NCBI GenBank assembly: GCA_017537175.1
Contig: JAFYLH010000014.1
Coordinates: 1 to 64,000, forward strand
DNA length: 64,000 bases
Reading direction: 5' to 3'
Origin: Clostridia bacterium
Lineage (GTDB): Bacteria; Bacillota; Clostridia; Oscillospirales; CAG-272
Below the pieces are notes generated by a model that was not told the DNA's origin, ran no database searches, and saw only the letters and a program-made list of their open reading frames with translations. This document shows positions 50,521 to 58,657 of the stretch, piece after piece. The position numbers and the translations under genes are program-made. Every line of letters begins with the position of its first letter. Within the stretch, counting starts at the first letter, position 1.

Positions 50521-52173
50521 TTAACCTTTCTTGAAACTGTCCTTAAGACCTACTATGAGGTTATAGGTGTTCTCGTTCTTGGTATCCTTTACAAAATATC
50601 CGTTACGGACAAACTGGAAACGCTCAGCCCCGCCTGCATCCTTAAGTGCAGGCTCAACCTTGCAGTTTTCGTACTTGGTTACAGAATTGATATTGAGGTA
50701 ATCGTCATAGGTCTTGTCCTCGGGAATATCACCTGTGTTTTCGATATCAAAGAGCTTATCATACATCATTACGGTGACATTTTCGGCATATTTTGCGCTT
50801 ACCCAATGGATAGTACCCTTGATCTTGCGGTCAGGCTTATTTGTGCCTGTTTCGATGTCAGCGGTACATCTGAGCTCCTTGATCGATCCGTCCTCGTTTT
50901 TAACGATCTCGTCAAGCTTGATGATATATGATCCCATAAGTCTTACTTCACCTTCGGGCTTAAGTCTGAAGAACTTAGGCGGAGGTACCTCGGCAAAGTC
51001 AGAGCTGTCAATATAAAGCTCACGGGTAAAGGGAACCTGTCTTACACCTGCATTTTCGTCATTGGGGTTGTTTGCAATTTCAAAGTACTCGGTCTTATCC
51101 TCAGGGTAGTTTGTAACAACCACCTTTATGGGATCAATTACCGCAATACGGCGAAGAGCAGTCATATTAAGCTCTTCTCTTGCGCAATGCTCAAGAAGCT
51201 CCATATCAAGAAGGCTGTAATTTTTTGCAACACCTGCGCGGCGTACAAAATCGAATATAGCCGAAGGAGTATAGCCTCTTCTTCTCAGACCGCAGATGGT
51301 GGGCATACGGGGATCATCCCAACCATCAACCAGATTAGTCTCAACAAGCTTTCTGAGGTATCTCTTACTCATAACTGTATGGGTTACATTGAGTCTTGCG
51401 AACTCATACTGGTGAGGTCTGGGGTCAAAGCCGCCTATATTATCGAGCACCCAGTCATAAAGGGGTCTGTGGTTTTCAAATTCAAGGGAGCAAAGGGAGT
51501 ATGTGATACCTTCAAGAGCATCCTGGATAGGATGTGCAAAGTCATAGAGAGGGTAGATACACCACTTGTCGCCCTGTCTGTGGTGATCGGTATGGAGTAT
51601 ACGGTAGATAGCGGGGTCACGCATATTCATATTAGGCGATGCCATATCTATCTTTGCGCGGAGGGTTCTTGCTCCGTCCTCAAACTCGCCGTTCTTCATA
51701 CGCTCAAAGAGATCGAGGTTTTCTTCAACCGATCTGTTTCTGTAGGGGCTTTCCTTACCGGGCTCGGTAAGAGTACCTCTGTACTCTCTCATTTCATCGG
51801 CTGTAAGGTCGCAGACGAAGGCCTTGCCGTCCTTTATGAGCTTTATTGCATATTCGTAGCACTTCTCAAAGTAATCCGAGCCGTAGAATACACCGCCTGT
51901 AGGCTCACAGCCGAGCCACTTAAGATCCTCGTAGATAGACTGAACATACTCGTCGCCTTCCTTTGAGGGGTTGGTGTCGTCATAACGGAGATTGAACTGA
52001 CCGCCGTACTTTTTTGCTGTTGAATAGTTGATCCATATAGCCTTAGCAGAGCCTATATGGAGGTATCCGTTAGGCTCGGGAGGAAAACGGGTATGAACCG
52101 TATTATTAACACCCTCTGTCAAGTCCTTGTCAATTATGTCGTGAATAAAATTTGATGTGGTGATCTCTTCCAT
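50521..52173 (-). CDS. glnS: Glutaminyl-tRNA synthetase
   Basis: 550 residues, full length. HIGH motif HIGS (39-42 in PPEPNGYLHIGSAK), KMSKS-type VMSKR (about 268-272), the GlnRS-specific RYDDTNPSKEGDEYVQSIYEDLKWLG, and the C-terminal anticodon-binding beta barrels (RLKPEGEVRLMGSYIIKLDE). Most Firmicutes lack GlnRS and make Gln-tRNA by GatCAB amidation of Glu-tRNA-Gln, so its presence points to ancient transfer, although several clostridial lineages have it. It is 5 nt downstream of gltX in the same operon. A dedicated GlnRS should make the neighbouring GluRS free to be discriminating. Confidence 0.96.
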   Translation of the reverse strand: MEEITTSNFIHDIIDKDLTEGVNNTVHTRFPPEPNGYLHIGSAKAIWINYSTAKKYGGQFNLRYDDTNPSKEGDEYVQSIYEDLKWLGCEPTGGVFYGSDYFEKCYEYAIKLIKDGKAFVCDLTADEMREYRGTLTEPGKESPYRNRSVEENLDLFERMKNGEFEDGARTLRAKIDMASPNMNMRDPAIYRILHTDHHRQGDKWCIYPLYDFAHPIQDALEGITYSLCSLEFENHRPLYDWVLDNIGGFDPRPHQYEFARLNVTHTVMSKRYLRKLVETNLVDGWDDPRMPTICGLRRRGYTPSAIFDFVRRAGVAKNYSLLDMELLEHCAREELNMTALRRIAVIDPIKVVVTNYPEDKTEYFEIANNPNDENAGVRQVPFTRELYIDSSDFAEVPPPKFFRLKPEGEVRLMGSYIIKLDEIVKNEDGSIKELRCTADIETGTNKPDRKIKGTIHWVSAKYAENVTVMMYDKLFDIENTGDIPEDKTYDDYLNINSVTKYENCKVEPALKDAGGAERFQFVRNGYFVKDTKNENTYNLIVGLKDSFKKG

Positions 52174-52178
52174 TGGTC

Positions 52179-53822
52179 TTATATCTCCTTGATAGCATTC
52201 TTGATTCTGTTTATTGATCTTTCCTCACCCAGTATGTTCATTACCTCGTACATATCGGGAGAATTGGTCTTACCTGTGAGGGCAATACGGACAAACATAC
52301 TGATGTCGCCTACATGACCCTTGTATTCCTCGGGGTTCTTTTTGTAAAGCTTTGTTTCGGGAGCAAAGCCTAAATTCTCTGCAATGACCTTCATCTTTGC
52401 AAACCATTCGTTTGCATCGTCATTTTTGTCATAACCTTCGGCAAACATTGTAAGAGATGTTTTGATGTCCTCTTTGTCAAAGCTTTCGGGATAATCTGCT
52501 TCCTTTTTGTAGAGCTCATCATAGAACAGACCTACATAGGGCTTGACATCCTTCCAGATGCAAAGGTCCTTTCTGGGCTTTGCCGTACCTCTGCCGATAG
52601 AGAGAATGCGCTTTGCGTAATCAGCATCTCTTGTAAACAGCTCATAAAGCTCTGTGTCAAATTCCTTTGCCCACTTGACTATCTCGTCATATACCTCGTC
52701 GGCTGTCATATGTGCTATGGTGTTCTTGCTCACATCGTTGAGCTTATCAAAATCAAAGAGTGAGCCGGAAGCCGACATCTTCTTGATAGAGAACTGGAAG
52801 TCATTAATATCAGCCTTGGGATTTGCGTTTCTCCACTCCTCAAAGTTAGAGTTAAGAAGGGTCATAACATATTCCTTAACCGACTTTGCAGGATAGCCCT
52901 CTGCAACATAGAAGCTCAGTCCTGCACCAAGATCTCTCTTGGAAAGCTTTTTCTTTGAGCCGCCCTCCATCTTCATAAGCTGTGAAATGTGCAGATACTT
53001 GGGAATCTTAAAGCCCAGAGCTCTGAAAAGCTGAACATGGAAGGGAAGGCTGGGAAGCCACTCCTCGCCTCTTACAACGTGGGTGGTCTTCATAAGATGA
53101 TCGTCAACTGCGTGTGCAAAGTGATATGTGGGGATACCGTCGCTCTTAAGAAGAACATGGTCGATATCGTTTTCTGTTATCTCAATTGCACCCTTGATAA
53201 GGTCGGTGAACTTGATCTTGTTTTCAATAGAACCCTCAGAACGGAATCTGAGAACAAAGGGCATTCCTGCTGCAAGCTTTTCCTTTATTGTTTCAAGATC
53301 GCAATCGCGGTACTTTGCCCACTTGCCGTAATATCCGGGGTTAGCCTTGATAGCCTCCTGCTCCTCACGGATAGCGGTAAGCTCCTCCTCGGTACAGAAG
53401 CAGGGGTAAGCCTTACCCTCGGCAACCAGCTTCTTTGCGTATGTCTGATATATATCTGCTCTCTTTGACTGACGGTAGGGGCCGTAAACGCCCTTTTCTC
53501 CGTCGAGAGAGATACCCTCGTCAAAGAAAATGCCGTAGGATGCATAGGAGTTGATAATATCGATATCGGCACCCTCTACCTCACGCTTGGCATCGGTATC
53601 CTCTATTCTCAGGTAGAAAACACCGCCGCTCTGGTGAGCAAGTCTTTCACCTACCATGGTAGGGAACAGGCTTCCGAAATGAACAAAGCCTGTAGGGCTG
53701 GGAGCAAATCTTGTTACCTTTGCTCCTTCGGGCAGATCTCTTTCAGGGAATCTTGCCTCGATCTCCTCAATTGTGGTTGTGATGTTGGGGTAAAGTAATT
53801 CACTTAAAGCGTTGTAGTCCAT
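52179..53822 (-). CDS. gltX: Glutamyl-tRNA synthetase (long form)
   Basis: 547 residues. HIGH-type HFGS (about 47-50 in RFAPSPTGFVHFGSL), KLSKR near residue 290, FCTEEELTAIREEQEA and the C-terminal helical anticodon domain. It carries ~35 extra N-terminal residues before VTRFAPSPTG compared with the compact bacterial form, and is longer than the ~480-residue Bacillus enzyme, resembling the alternative GluRS of clostridia. It charges tRNA-Glu. It follows the metallo-hydrolase gene by 10 nt. Whether it also charges tRNA-Gln cannot be told from the sequence, but the adjacent glnS makes this unnecessary. Confidence 0.94.
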   Translation of the reverse strand: MDYNALSELLYPNITTTIEEIEARFPERDLPEGAKVTRFAPSPTGFVHFGSLFPTMVGERLAHQSGGVFYLRIEDTDAKREVEGADIDIINSYASYGIFFDEGISLDGEKGVYGPYRQSKRADIYQTYAKKLVAEGKAYPCFCTEEELTAIREEQEAIKANPGYYGKWAKYRDCDLETIKEKLAAGMPFVLRFRSEGSIENKIKFTDLIKGAIEITENDIDHVLLKSDGIPTYHFAHAVDDHLMKTTHVVRGEEWLPSLPFHVQLFRALGFKIPKYLHISQLMKMEGGSKKKLSKRDLGAGLSFYVAEGYPAKSVKEYVMTLLNSNFEEWRNANPKADINDFQFSIKKMSASGSLFDFDKLNDVSKNTIAHMTADEVYDEIVKWAKEFDTELYELFTRDADYAKRILSIGRGTAKPRKDLCIWKDVKPYVGLFYDELYKKEADYPESFDKEDIKTSLTMFAEGYDKNDDANEWFAKMKVIAENLGFAPETKLYKKNPEEYKGHVGDISMFVRIALTGKTNSPDMYEVMNILGEERSINRIKNAIKEI

Positions 53823-53832
53823 GTGTATATCC

Positions 53833-54453
53833 TCATCTCATGTATAAATTATATTCTTTTTCGTATGAAAGGTGGCTTGAGGGGCCGTGTCCCGGATAAA
53901 TACGGTAATCCGTCTCAAGTGCCTTTATTCTTTCAAGGGATGACAGTATGGTATCATAGTCACCGCCGTAAAAATCGTATCTGCCTATGCTTCCGCGGAA
54001 CAGGGTATCTCCGCATATCATATGCTCTCCTACAAGATAACAGCAGGAGCCCTTGGTATGCCCCGGAGTGTGCATTACGGTGATCGTATTACCGTGAAAA
54101 TCGATGATGTCACCGTCCTTTAACAGTACATCTGCGCTTTTGCAGGGAGCCTTATTGCCTGCATAAAAGGACATCAGGCTCTTATCGGGGTCCAATAGCA
54201 TCTCGTTATCCGCTTCGTGGATATATAACGGCGCATTGGTCTTTTCCCGTAGGTCTTCAAGTGCCATCATATGGTCAAAGTGACCGTGGGTAAGTATGAT
54301 CTTTTCACATTTTAACCCTTTATCTGACAGCTTTTTCAGTATTATGTCGATATCGTCTGCAGGATCTGCCACAATACAGCTCTTCGATTCTTCATCGATG
54401 ATAAAATAGCAGTTGGTCTGCATACTTCCCAATATAAATTTGGCGATCTTCAT
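53833..54453 (-). CDS. MBL-fold metallo-hydrolase (glyoxalase II-like, YcbL type)
   Basis: 206 residues. The dinuclear zinc motif THGHFDH (H56, H58, D60, H61), HTPGHTKGS (third His), GDTLF (bridging Asp) and the distal PGHG are all present. The start MKIAKFILGSMQTNCYFIID (54453, after AAGGG) matches the YcbL-like group of thioesterase-type hydrolases; the longer frame to 54468 is not supported. It probably hydrolyses a thioester such as S-lactoylglutathione/bacillithiol analogues or an acyl-thiol. First gene of the run that includes gltX, glnS and metY. Confidence 0.9.
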   Translation of the reverse strand: MKIAKFILGSMQTNCYFIIDEESKSCIVADPADDIDIILKKLSDKGLKCEKIILTHGHFDHMMALEDLREKTNAPLYIHEADNEMLLDPDKSLMSFYAGNKAPCKSADVLLKDGDIIDFHGNTITVMHTPGHTKGSCCYLVGEHMICGDTLFRGSIGRYDFYGGDYDTILSSLERIKALETDYRIYPGHGPSSHLSYEKEYNLYMR

Positions 54454-54485
54454 CTTATAACCCTTCATAATTTTATAATCATAAT

Positions 54486-54514
54486 ATTATAACACGCAAT
54501 TGAAATATTGTCTA
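54486..54514 (-). promoter_or_regulatory. Probable promoter of the MBL-gltX-glnS-metY run
   Basis: On the minus strand TAGACA (54514-54509), 17 bp, TATAAT (54491-54486). No T-box or other leader structure is evident between it and the start at 54453. Confidence 0.55.
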
Positions 54515-54607
54515 TAGAAAATTATCAAATATAATTAGAAAATTCTCTTTATTTTTCCGTTATAATATGTTAAAATATACATATAACATTTTGTGAGGTA
54601 CAGATAT

Positions 54608-54982
54608 ATGAAGGCTTACGGTAAAAAAACATGGCTTATTGCCGATAACTATCTTAATTCCAAATCCTTAAATGACTGGAACAGCCACGAGGCGGTTTGT
54701 GTATTGAATACATCTGATGTTGACGCAGAGATTAAGATGACATTGTTCTTTGAGGATAAGGATTCTAAAAATGATGTGGTTTCTTACTGTAAGGCGGGGC
54801 GCACTCACCATATCCGTCTTGATAAGATTCGAGATTCAAAGGGCGAGCTTCTTGAACGGGATTTGCCCTATGCATTGCTTCTTGAGTCCAACACACCTGT
54901 AGTTGTTCAGTATTCAAGACTTGATACATCCAGACGCGAGCTTGCTTTGATGACAACTATGGCATACTCCATAGAGGAATAA
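54608..54982 (+). CDS. Sensory rhodopsin transducer (ASRT)-family protein
   Basis: 124 residues. The pattern KTWLIADNYL, SHEAVCVLNTSDVDAEIKMTLFFEDK, the basic AGRTHHIRLDKI, PYALLLESNTPVVVQYSRLDTSRRELALMTTMAY is that of the ASRT family (Anabaena sensory rhodopsin transducer, PF07100). The fold is a small beta-sandwich that forms tetramers and is thought to bind carbohydrate-like ligands in non-photosynthetic bacteria. No rhodopsin gene is present, as is normal in Firmicutes. The RBS GAGG lies 9 nt before the ATG at 54608. It is followed by a consensus promoter for the sugar-nucleotide genes, so it is its own unit; the neighbourhood makes a sugar-related role reasonable. Confidence 0.85.
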   Translation: MKAYGKKTWLIADNYLNSKSLNDWNSHEAVCVLNTSDVDAEIKMTLFFEDKDSKNDVVSYCKAGRTHHIRLDKIRDSKGELLERDLPYALLLESNTPVVVQYSRLDTSRRELALMTTMAYSIEE

Positions 54983-54983
54983 C

Positions 54984-55012
54984 TTGACACATTTAAAAAA
55001 ATATAGTATACT
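54984..55012 (+). promoter_or_regulatory. Sigma-A promoter for the nucleotidyltransferase-GHMP kinase-galE operon
   Basis: TTGACA (54984-54989), 17 bp, TATACT (55007-55012), starting right after the ASRT stop codon; GCGAGG before the ATG at 55040. Confidence 0.8.
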
Positions 55013-55039
55013 GATAAGAGTTATTTTGCGAGGTGGCAT

Positions 55040-55954
55040 ATGAAGGATTTTGTGGCATTGCTCCTTTGTGCCGGCAAGGGGAGCCGTATGAATGATGACA
55101 GTACCAACAAGGTATGTTTCCCTGTCAACGGTGTTCCTGCTGTAAGGCGCACGATTGATAATATCCGCCGTGCGGGTATAGATAAATTCATTGTCGTTGT
55201 CGGTCATAAGGCTGATAAGGTTATGGAATGTCTTAGTTGCTATGATAATGTTGCATATGCTTACCAGGCTGAGCAAAGCGGTACGGGTAATGCCGCTCTT
55301 ATGGGTCTGAGGGTGCTTGAATCCTTAGGATATAAGGGTGCCGCGCTTATCTGTATGGGCGACAAGATCATCTCAAGTGATGTTATTTCCAAGCTTATAG
55401 ACCGTTATAAAACATCCGATACAGGAACGGTATTTGCCGTACAACCCAAAGCATTCAATGAGGGCGGCGGCAGAATAGCTATGAAGGGTGATAAGGTTTG
55501 CGGAATATACGAGCAGACCGATTCTTATATACTTAAATTAGGAGCACTGAGTGAGAAAAGCCGTGAAAGCTTCGAACTGGCTCTTCGTGATGCACCCATT
55601 AACGAAAAGAAAAAAAGCAAGGTCATCGATTATGCCCTCGCTCATATAGATACAATTCCATCCGAGGTGACCATTTCGGGTGAGCGGTTTGATCACGGTG
55701 ATATAGAAGGCGGCCAATATGTTAATACCGCAACATATCTTTGTGATATCGAAAAGACTGTCAAGGCAATAAATGAGCTTGACAGTAACAACGCCCAGGG
55801 TGAGATATATCTGACTGATGCCATTAACATTATGGCATCCCAAAACGGTGCCGAGATCATACCGATATCGGCAAAGGAAGAAATGCTTACATTCGCCACA
55901 AAGGAAGAATTAGCAAAGGTAAGTGATTACTTTGCTTCTGTTGAAAAGGAGTAA
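55040..55954 (+). CDS. Sugar-1-phosphate nucleotidyltransferase (GlmU N-domain-like)
   Basis: 304 residues. The nucleotidyltransferase fold opens with ALLLCAGKGSRM (6-17) and the Lys of NKVCFPVNGVP. QAEQSGTGNAAL (uridine-binding GTGxA) follows at about 75-86, then MGDKI with the metal Asp, and EIYLTDAINIM near the end as in GlmU. There is no left-handed beta helix, so it is not a full GlmU. It should join a UTP (or other NTP) to a sugar 1-phosphate. The kinase gene begins 2 nt after its stop, so the pair probably converts a free sugar to its nucleotide sugar in two steps. Confidence 0.85.
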   Translation: MKDFVALLLCAGKGSRMNDDSTNKVCFPVNGVPAVRRTIDNIRRAGIDKFIVVVGHKADKVMECLSCYDNVAYAYQAEQSGTGNAALMGLRVLESLGYKGAALICMGDKIISSDVISKLIDRYKTSDTGTVFAVQPKAFNEGGGRIAMKGDKVCGIYEQTDSYILKLGALSEKSRESFELALRDAPINEKKKSKVIDYALAHIDTIPSEVTISGERFDHGDIEGGQYVNTATYLCDIEKTVKAINELDSNNAQGEIYLTDAINIMASQNGAEIIPISAKEEMLTFATKEELAKVSDYFASVEKE

Positions 55955-55956
55955 AT

Positions 55957-57543
55957 ATGATACTTAAAGCATCCGTTTGGAAAGAACTGTTTGTATCAAA
56001 AGACGCAGCTGTTATGGAGCTTTTAGAATGTATATACGGCCCCGGGCAGCAAGCTTTGATCGAGGAGAGACGCACAACACTTATTTCAATGCTCGATACA
56101 TTTATCGAGCGTTACGGTGATAATGAGGCGGTAATAACCCGCTCTCCCGGCAGAGTTAATATACTCGGCAGACATATTGAGCATCGGGGCGGTAGCATCA
56201 ATGTTATGAGTGTTGACCGCGAGACATTGCTCATATGCGGAAAACGAAGCGATGACCGTGTGAATATGTCCAATATGGACTCAAAGTTCTCAAATGCAAG
56301 CTTTTCTATTACCGAAACACTTAACTGTGCAGATAACGAAAACTGGATAGATTACATTGAAAGTGATGAGATACTTAAGCTCGTTATGGAAACTAAAGGC
56401 GACTGGGCAAACTATGTCAAGGCCTCCGTTCTCAGACTTGCCCTTGAATACAGGGATAATTCCTTTGTAGGTATGGATATGCTGTTCTGCGGAAATATCC
56501 CCATGGCGGCAGGACTTTCTTCATCCTCCAGTATTGTAGTTGCTACCACCGAGGCCCTTGTGGCATTGAATGATCTGAACATCAGAGCTAAGGATTTTAT
56601 ACACCTATGCGGCGAGGGTGAATGGTTTGTCGGTTCCCGCGGCGGTGCCGGAGATCACGCGGCAATGAAATGCGGCAAGCGTGATATGATCACCCACCTT
56701 GATTTTTGTCCATTTAAGATAGGGAACAGCGTTGATTTTCCTACCGATTACAATGTTGTTATAGCAAACAGCTTTGTTGAGGCCAAGAAAAGCGAGGGTG
56801 CAAGAGATAAGTTCAACCAAAAGGTTGCCTGCTATGAATTTGGCTTTATGATGTTCAAAAAGCTTCATCCAAAGTATGCGGATAAGCTTAAATATCTTAA
56901 GCATATCAACCCGGAACATCTTGGCTGTGATGATGCTGATATTTACGACATGCTCCTTTCTGTTCCCGAGTATATGACGGTAACAGAGGTATATAATGAG
57001 TTGCCGGAATATAAAAATGAAATAGACAGAATACTTAAGAGCCATAATGCTCCCGATAAATATGAGATAAGAAGTACTCTTCTTTACGGAATCACCGAGT
57101 GTCTGCGTGCCAATAAATGCATTGAACTCTTACAGGATAAGGATTATGAGGCTCTCGGAAGGCTTATGAGTACAAGCCATGACGGCGACAGAGTGTCTAA
57201 GGGTAAAAAGCCTTATGACTATTCTGCTCCCGACTCATATCTTAAGCAGCTGGCAACCGACTATCGTAACGGAGACACCGAAGCGGCTCTCTACAACCAG
57301 CCCGGCGGTTACGGTTGTTCAACAGAAACAATAGATAAGCTTGTTGATTTTGCTGTTTCAATTGAGGGTGTTATGGGTGCAGAGCTGTCAGGCGCGGGTC
57401 TTGGCGGCTGTATCATAATTTTAGTCAAAAAAGAAGCAACAGATCATCTTCTTGATGAGCTGAAGAAATATTATTACGATAAAAAAGGATTGCCTATGGG
57501 CGCCGAGGTATATATACCTGTTGCGGGCTCCTTGGCGTTTTAA
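55957..57543 (+). CDS. GHMP sugar kinase, galactokinase/galacturonokinase-like
   Basis: 528 residues, longer than GalK (~390). After ~45 N-terminal residues the sugar-binding signature reads SPGRVNILGRHIEHRGGSINVMSV (about 64-87). GalK would have GEHTDYNGG here, whereas plant-type galacturonokinase has GAHIDHQGG; the His-Ile-x-His-x-Gly-Gly pattern is thus closer to the uronate kinase. The ATP loop PMAAGLSSSSSIV is at ~178-190, and GAELSGAGLGGC forms motif 3. The predicted reaction is C1 phosphorylation of a free sugar, possibly galacturonate, feeding the adjacent nucleotidyltransferase. A helical insertion of ~120 residues (about 310-410) is unusual. It sits between that gene and galE. Confidence 0.82.
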   Translation: MILKASVWKELFVSKDAAVMELLECIYGPGQQALIEERRTTLISMLDTFIERYGDNEAVITRSPGRVNILGRHIEHRGGSINVMSVDRETLLICGKRSDDRVNMSNMDSKFSNASFSITETLNCADNENWIDYIESDEILKLVMETKGDWANYVKASVLRLALEYRDNSFVGMDMLFCGNIPMAAGLSSSSSIVVATTEALVALNDLNIRAKDFIHLCGEGEWFVGSRGGAGDHAAMKCGKRDMITHLDFCPFKIGNSVDFPTDYNVVIANSFVEAKKSEGARDKFNQKVACYEFGFMMFKKLHPKYADKLKYLKHINPEHLGCDDADIYDMLLSVPEYMTVTEVYNELPEYKNEIDRILKSHNAPDKYEIRSTLLYGITECLRANKCIELLQDKDYEALGRLMSTSHDGDRVSKGKKPYDYSAPDSYLKQLATDYRNGDTEAALYNQPGGYGCSTETIDKLVDFAVSIEGVMGAELSGAGLGGCIIILVKKEATDHLLDELKKYYYDKKGLPMGAEVYIPVAGSLAF

Positions 57544-57557
57544 ATATGGAGGAAACT

Positions 57558-58580
57558 ATGGAAAACAAAACAATTCTTCTCACAGGCGGTGCCGGCTATA
57601 TCGGCTCCCACACAGCAGTTGAGCTGCTTAATGACGGCTGGCAGGTTGTTATTGCCGATAATTTTTATAACAGCAGCCCTGAGGTTCTTTGCCGCATTGA
57701 GGAGCTTACAGGTAAAAAGCCTGTATTCTACGAGGTTGATATTTGTGATGAAGCGGCTCTCACAAAGCTTTTTGATGAACAGGATATCGACGCGGTTGTG
57801 CATTTTGCGGGCTACAAGGCGGTAGGCGAATCTGTTGCAAAGCCTGAGATGTACTACGATAACAATATCAATTCTACACTTGTGCTGCTTCGTGTTATGA
57901 AAGCTCACGGTTGTACCCGTCTTGTATTCTCTTCTTCTGCAACCGTTTATGGCATACCCGAAACAGTTCCGCTTGTAGAGACTATGCCTACAGGATGCAC
58001 AAATCCCTACGGCTGGACAAAGCTTATGAATGAGCAGATACTTACCGATGTTGCAAAGGCTAATCCCGAGATGTCTATAGTTCTTCTCAGATACTTTAAT
58101 CCTATCGGTGCTCACAAGAGCGGCAGGATCGGTGAAGATCCCAACGGTATCCCCAACAATCTTGTTCCTTATATCACCCAGGTTGCTGTCGGAAAGCTTG
58201 AAAAGCTCAATGTTATGGGTAACGATTATCCTACCCACGACGGTACAGGTGTCCGCGACTTTATCCATGTAGTTGACCTTGCTCTCGGTCATCTTGCCGC
58301 ACTTACATACTCATTTGACAATACAGGTGTTGAGATCTTCAACCTTGGTACAGGAACAGGCTACAGCGTGCTTGATATCGTAAAGGCATTTGAAAAGGTT
58401 AATGATATCAATGTACCTTATGTTATCGCACCCAGACGACCCGGTGATGTTGCAGAATGCTACGCTGATGCCACAAAGGCTCATAAATTCCTCGGTTGGA
58501 GTGCAAAGCACACACTTGAGGATATGTGCCGTGATTCCTGGAACTGGCAGAAAAACAATCCCAACGGTTACAAAGCATAA
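57558..58580 (+). CDS. galE: UDP-glucose 4-epimerase
   Basis: 340 residues. NAD-binding GGAGYIGSH (10-18), DNF after strand 2, FAGYKAVGES, SSSATVYG, and YGWTK (Y about 149, K 153) as the catalytic pair; RYFNPIGAHKSGRIGEDP and the C-terminal GTGTGYSVLD are as in bacterial GalE. It interconverts UDP-glucose and UDP-galactose and, in related forms, the uronates or N-acetyl sugars. GGAGG precedes the ATG. Last gene of the sugar-nucleotide operon, ended by a terminator. Confidence 0.95.
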   Translation: MENKTILLTGGAGYIGSHTAVELLNDGWQVVIADNFYNSSPEVLCRIEELTGKKPVFYEVDICDEAALTKLFDEQDIDAVVHFAGYKAVGESVAKPEMYYDNNINSTLVLLRVMKAHGCTRLVFSSSATVYGIPETVPLVETMPTGCTNPYGWTKLMNEQILTDVAKANPEMSIVLLRYFNPIGAHKSGRIGEDPNGIPNNLVPYITQVAVGKLEKLNVMGNDYPTHDGTGVRDFIHVVDLALGHLAALTYSFDNTGVEIFNLGTGTGYSVLDIVKAFEKVNDINVPYVIAPRRPGDVAECYADATKAHKFLGWSAKHTLEDMCRDSWNWQKNNPNGYKA

Positions 58581-58588
58581 TATAAATC

Positions 58589-58610
58589 AAGCCCACTGCA
58601 TAGTGGGCTT
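58589..58610 (+). terminator. Terminator after galE
   Basis: Perfect 9-bp stem AAGCCCACT (58589-58597)/AGTGGGCTT (58602-58610), loop GCAT, followed by TCTTCTTG. The T-tract is broken by two C. Confidence 0.7.
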
Positions 58611-58657
58611 TCTTCTTGCATATATTTTACTAATACATAATCAGAGGGGTACCATAT

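Noticed and set aside
51187..51966. Rightward open frame of 259 codons
   Set aside because: Antisense to glnS; composition typical of a reverse-strand shadow.
58611..58657. Sigma-E promoter before sipL (GCATAT and CATAAT)
   Set aside because: The boxes are only 11-12 bp apart, too short for sigma-E; the real promoter may lie elsewhere.
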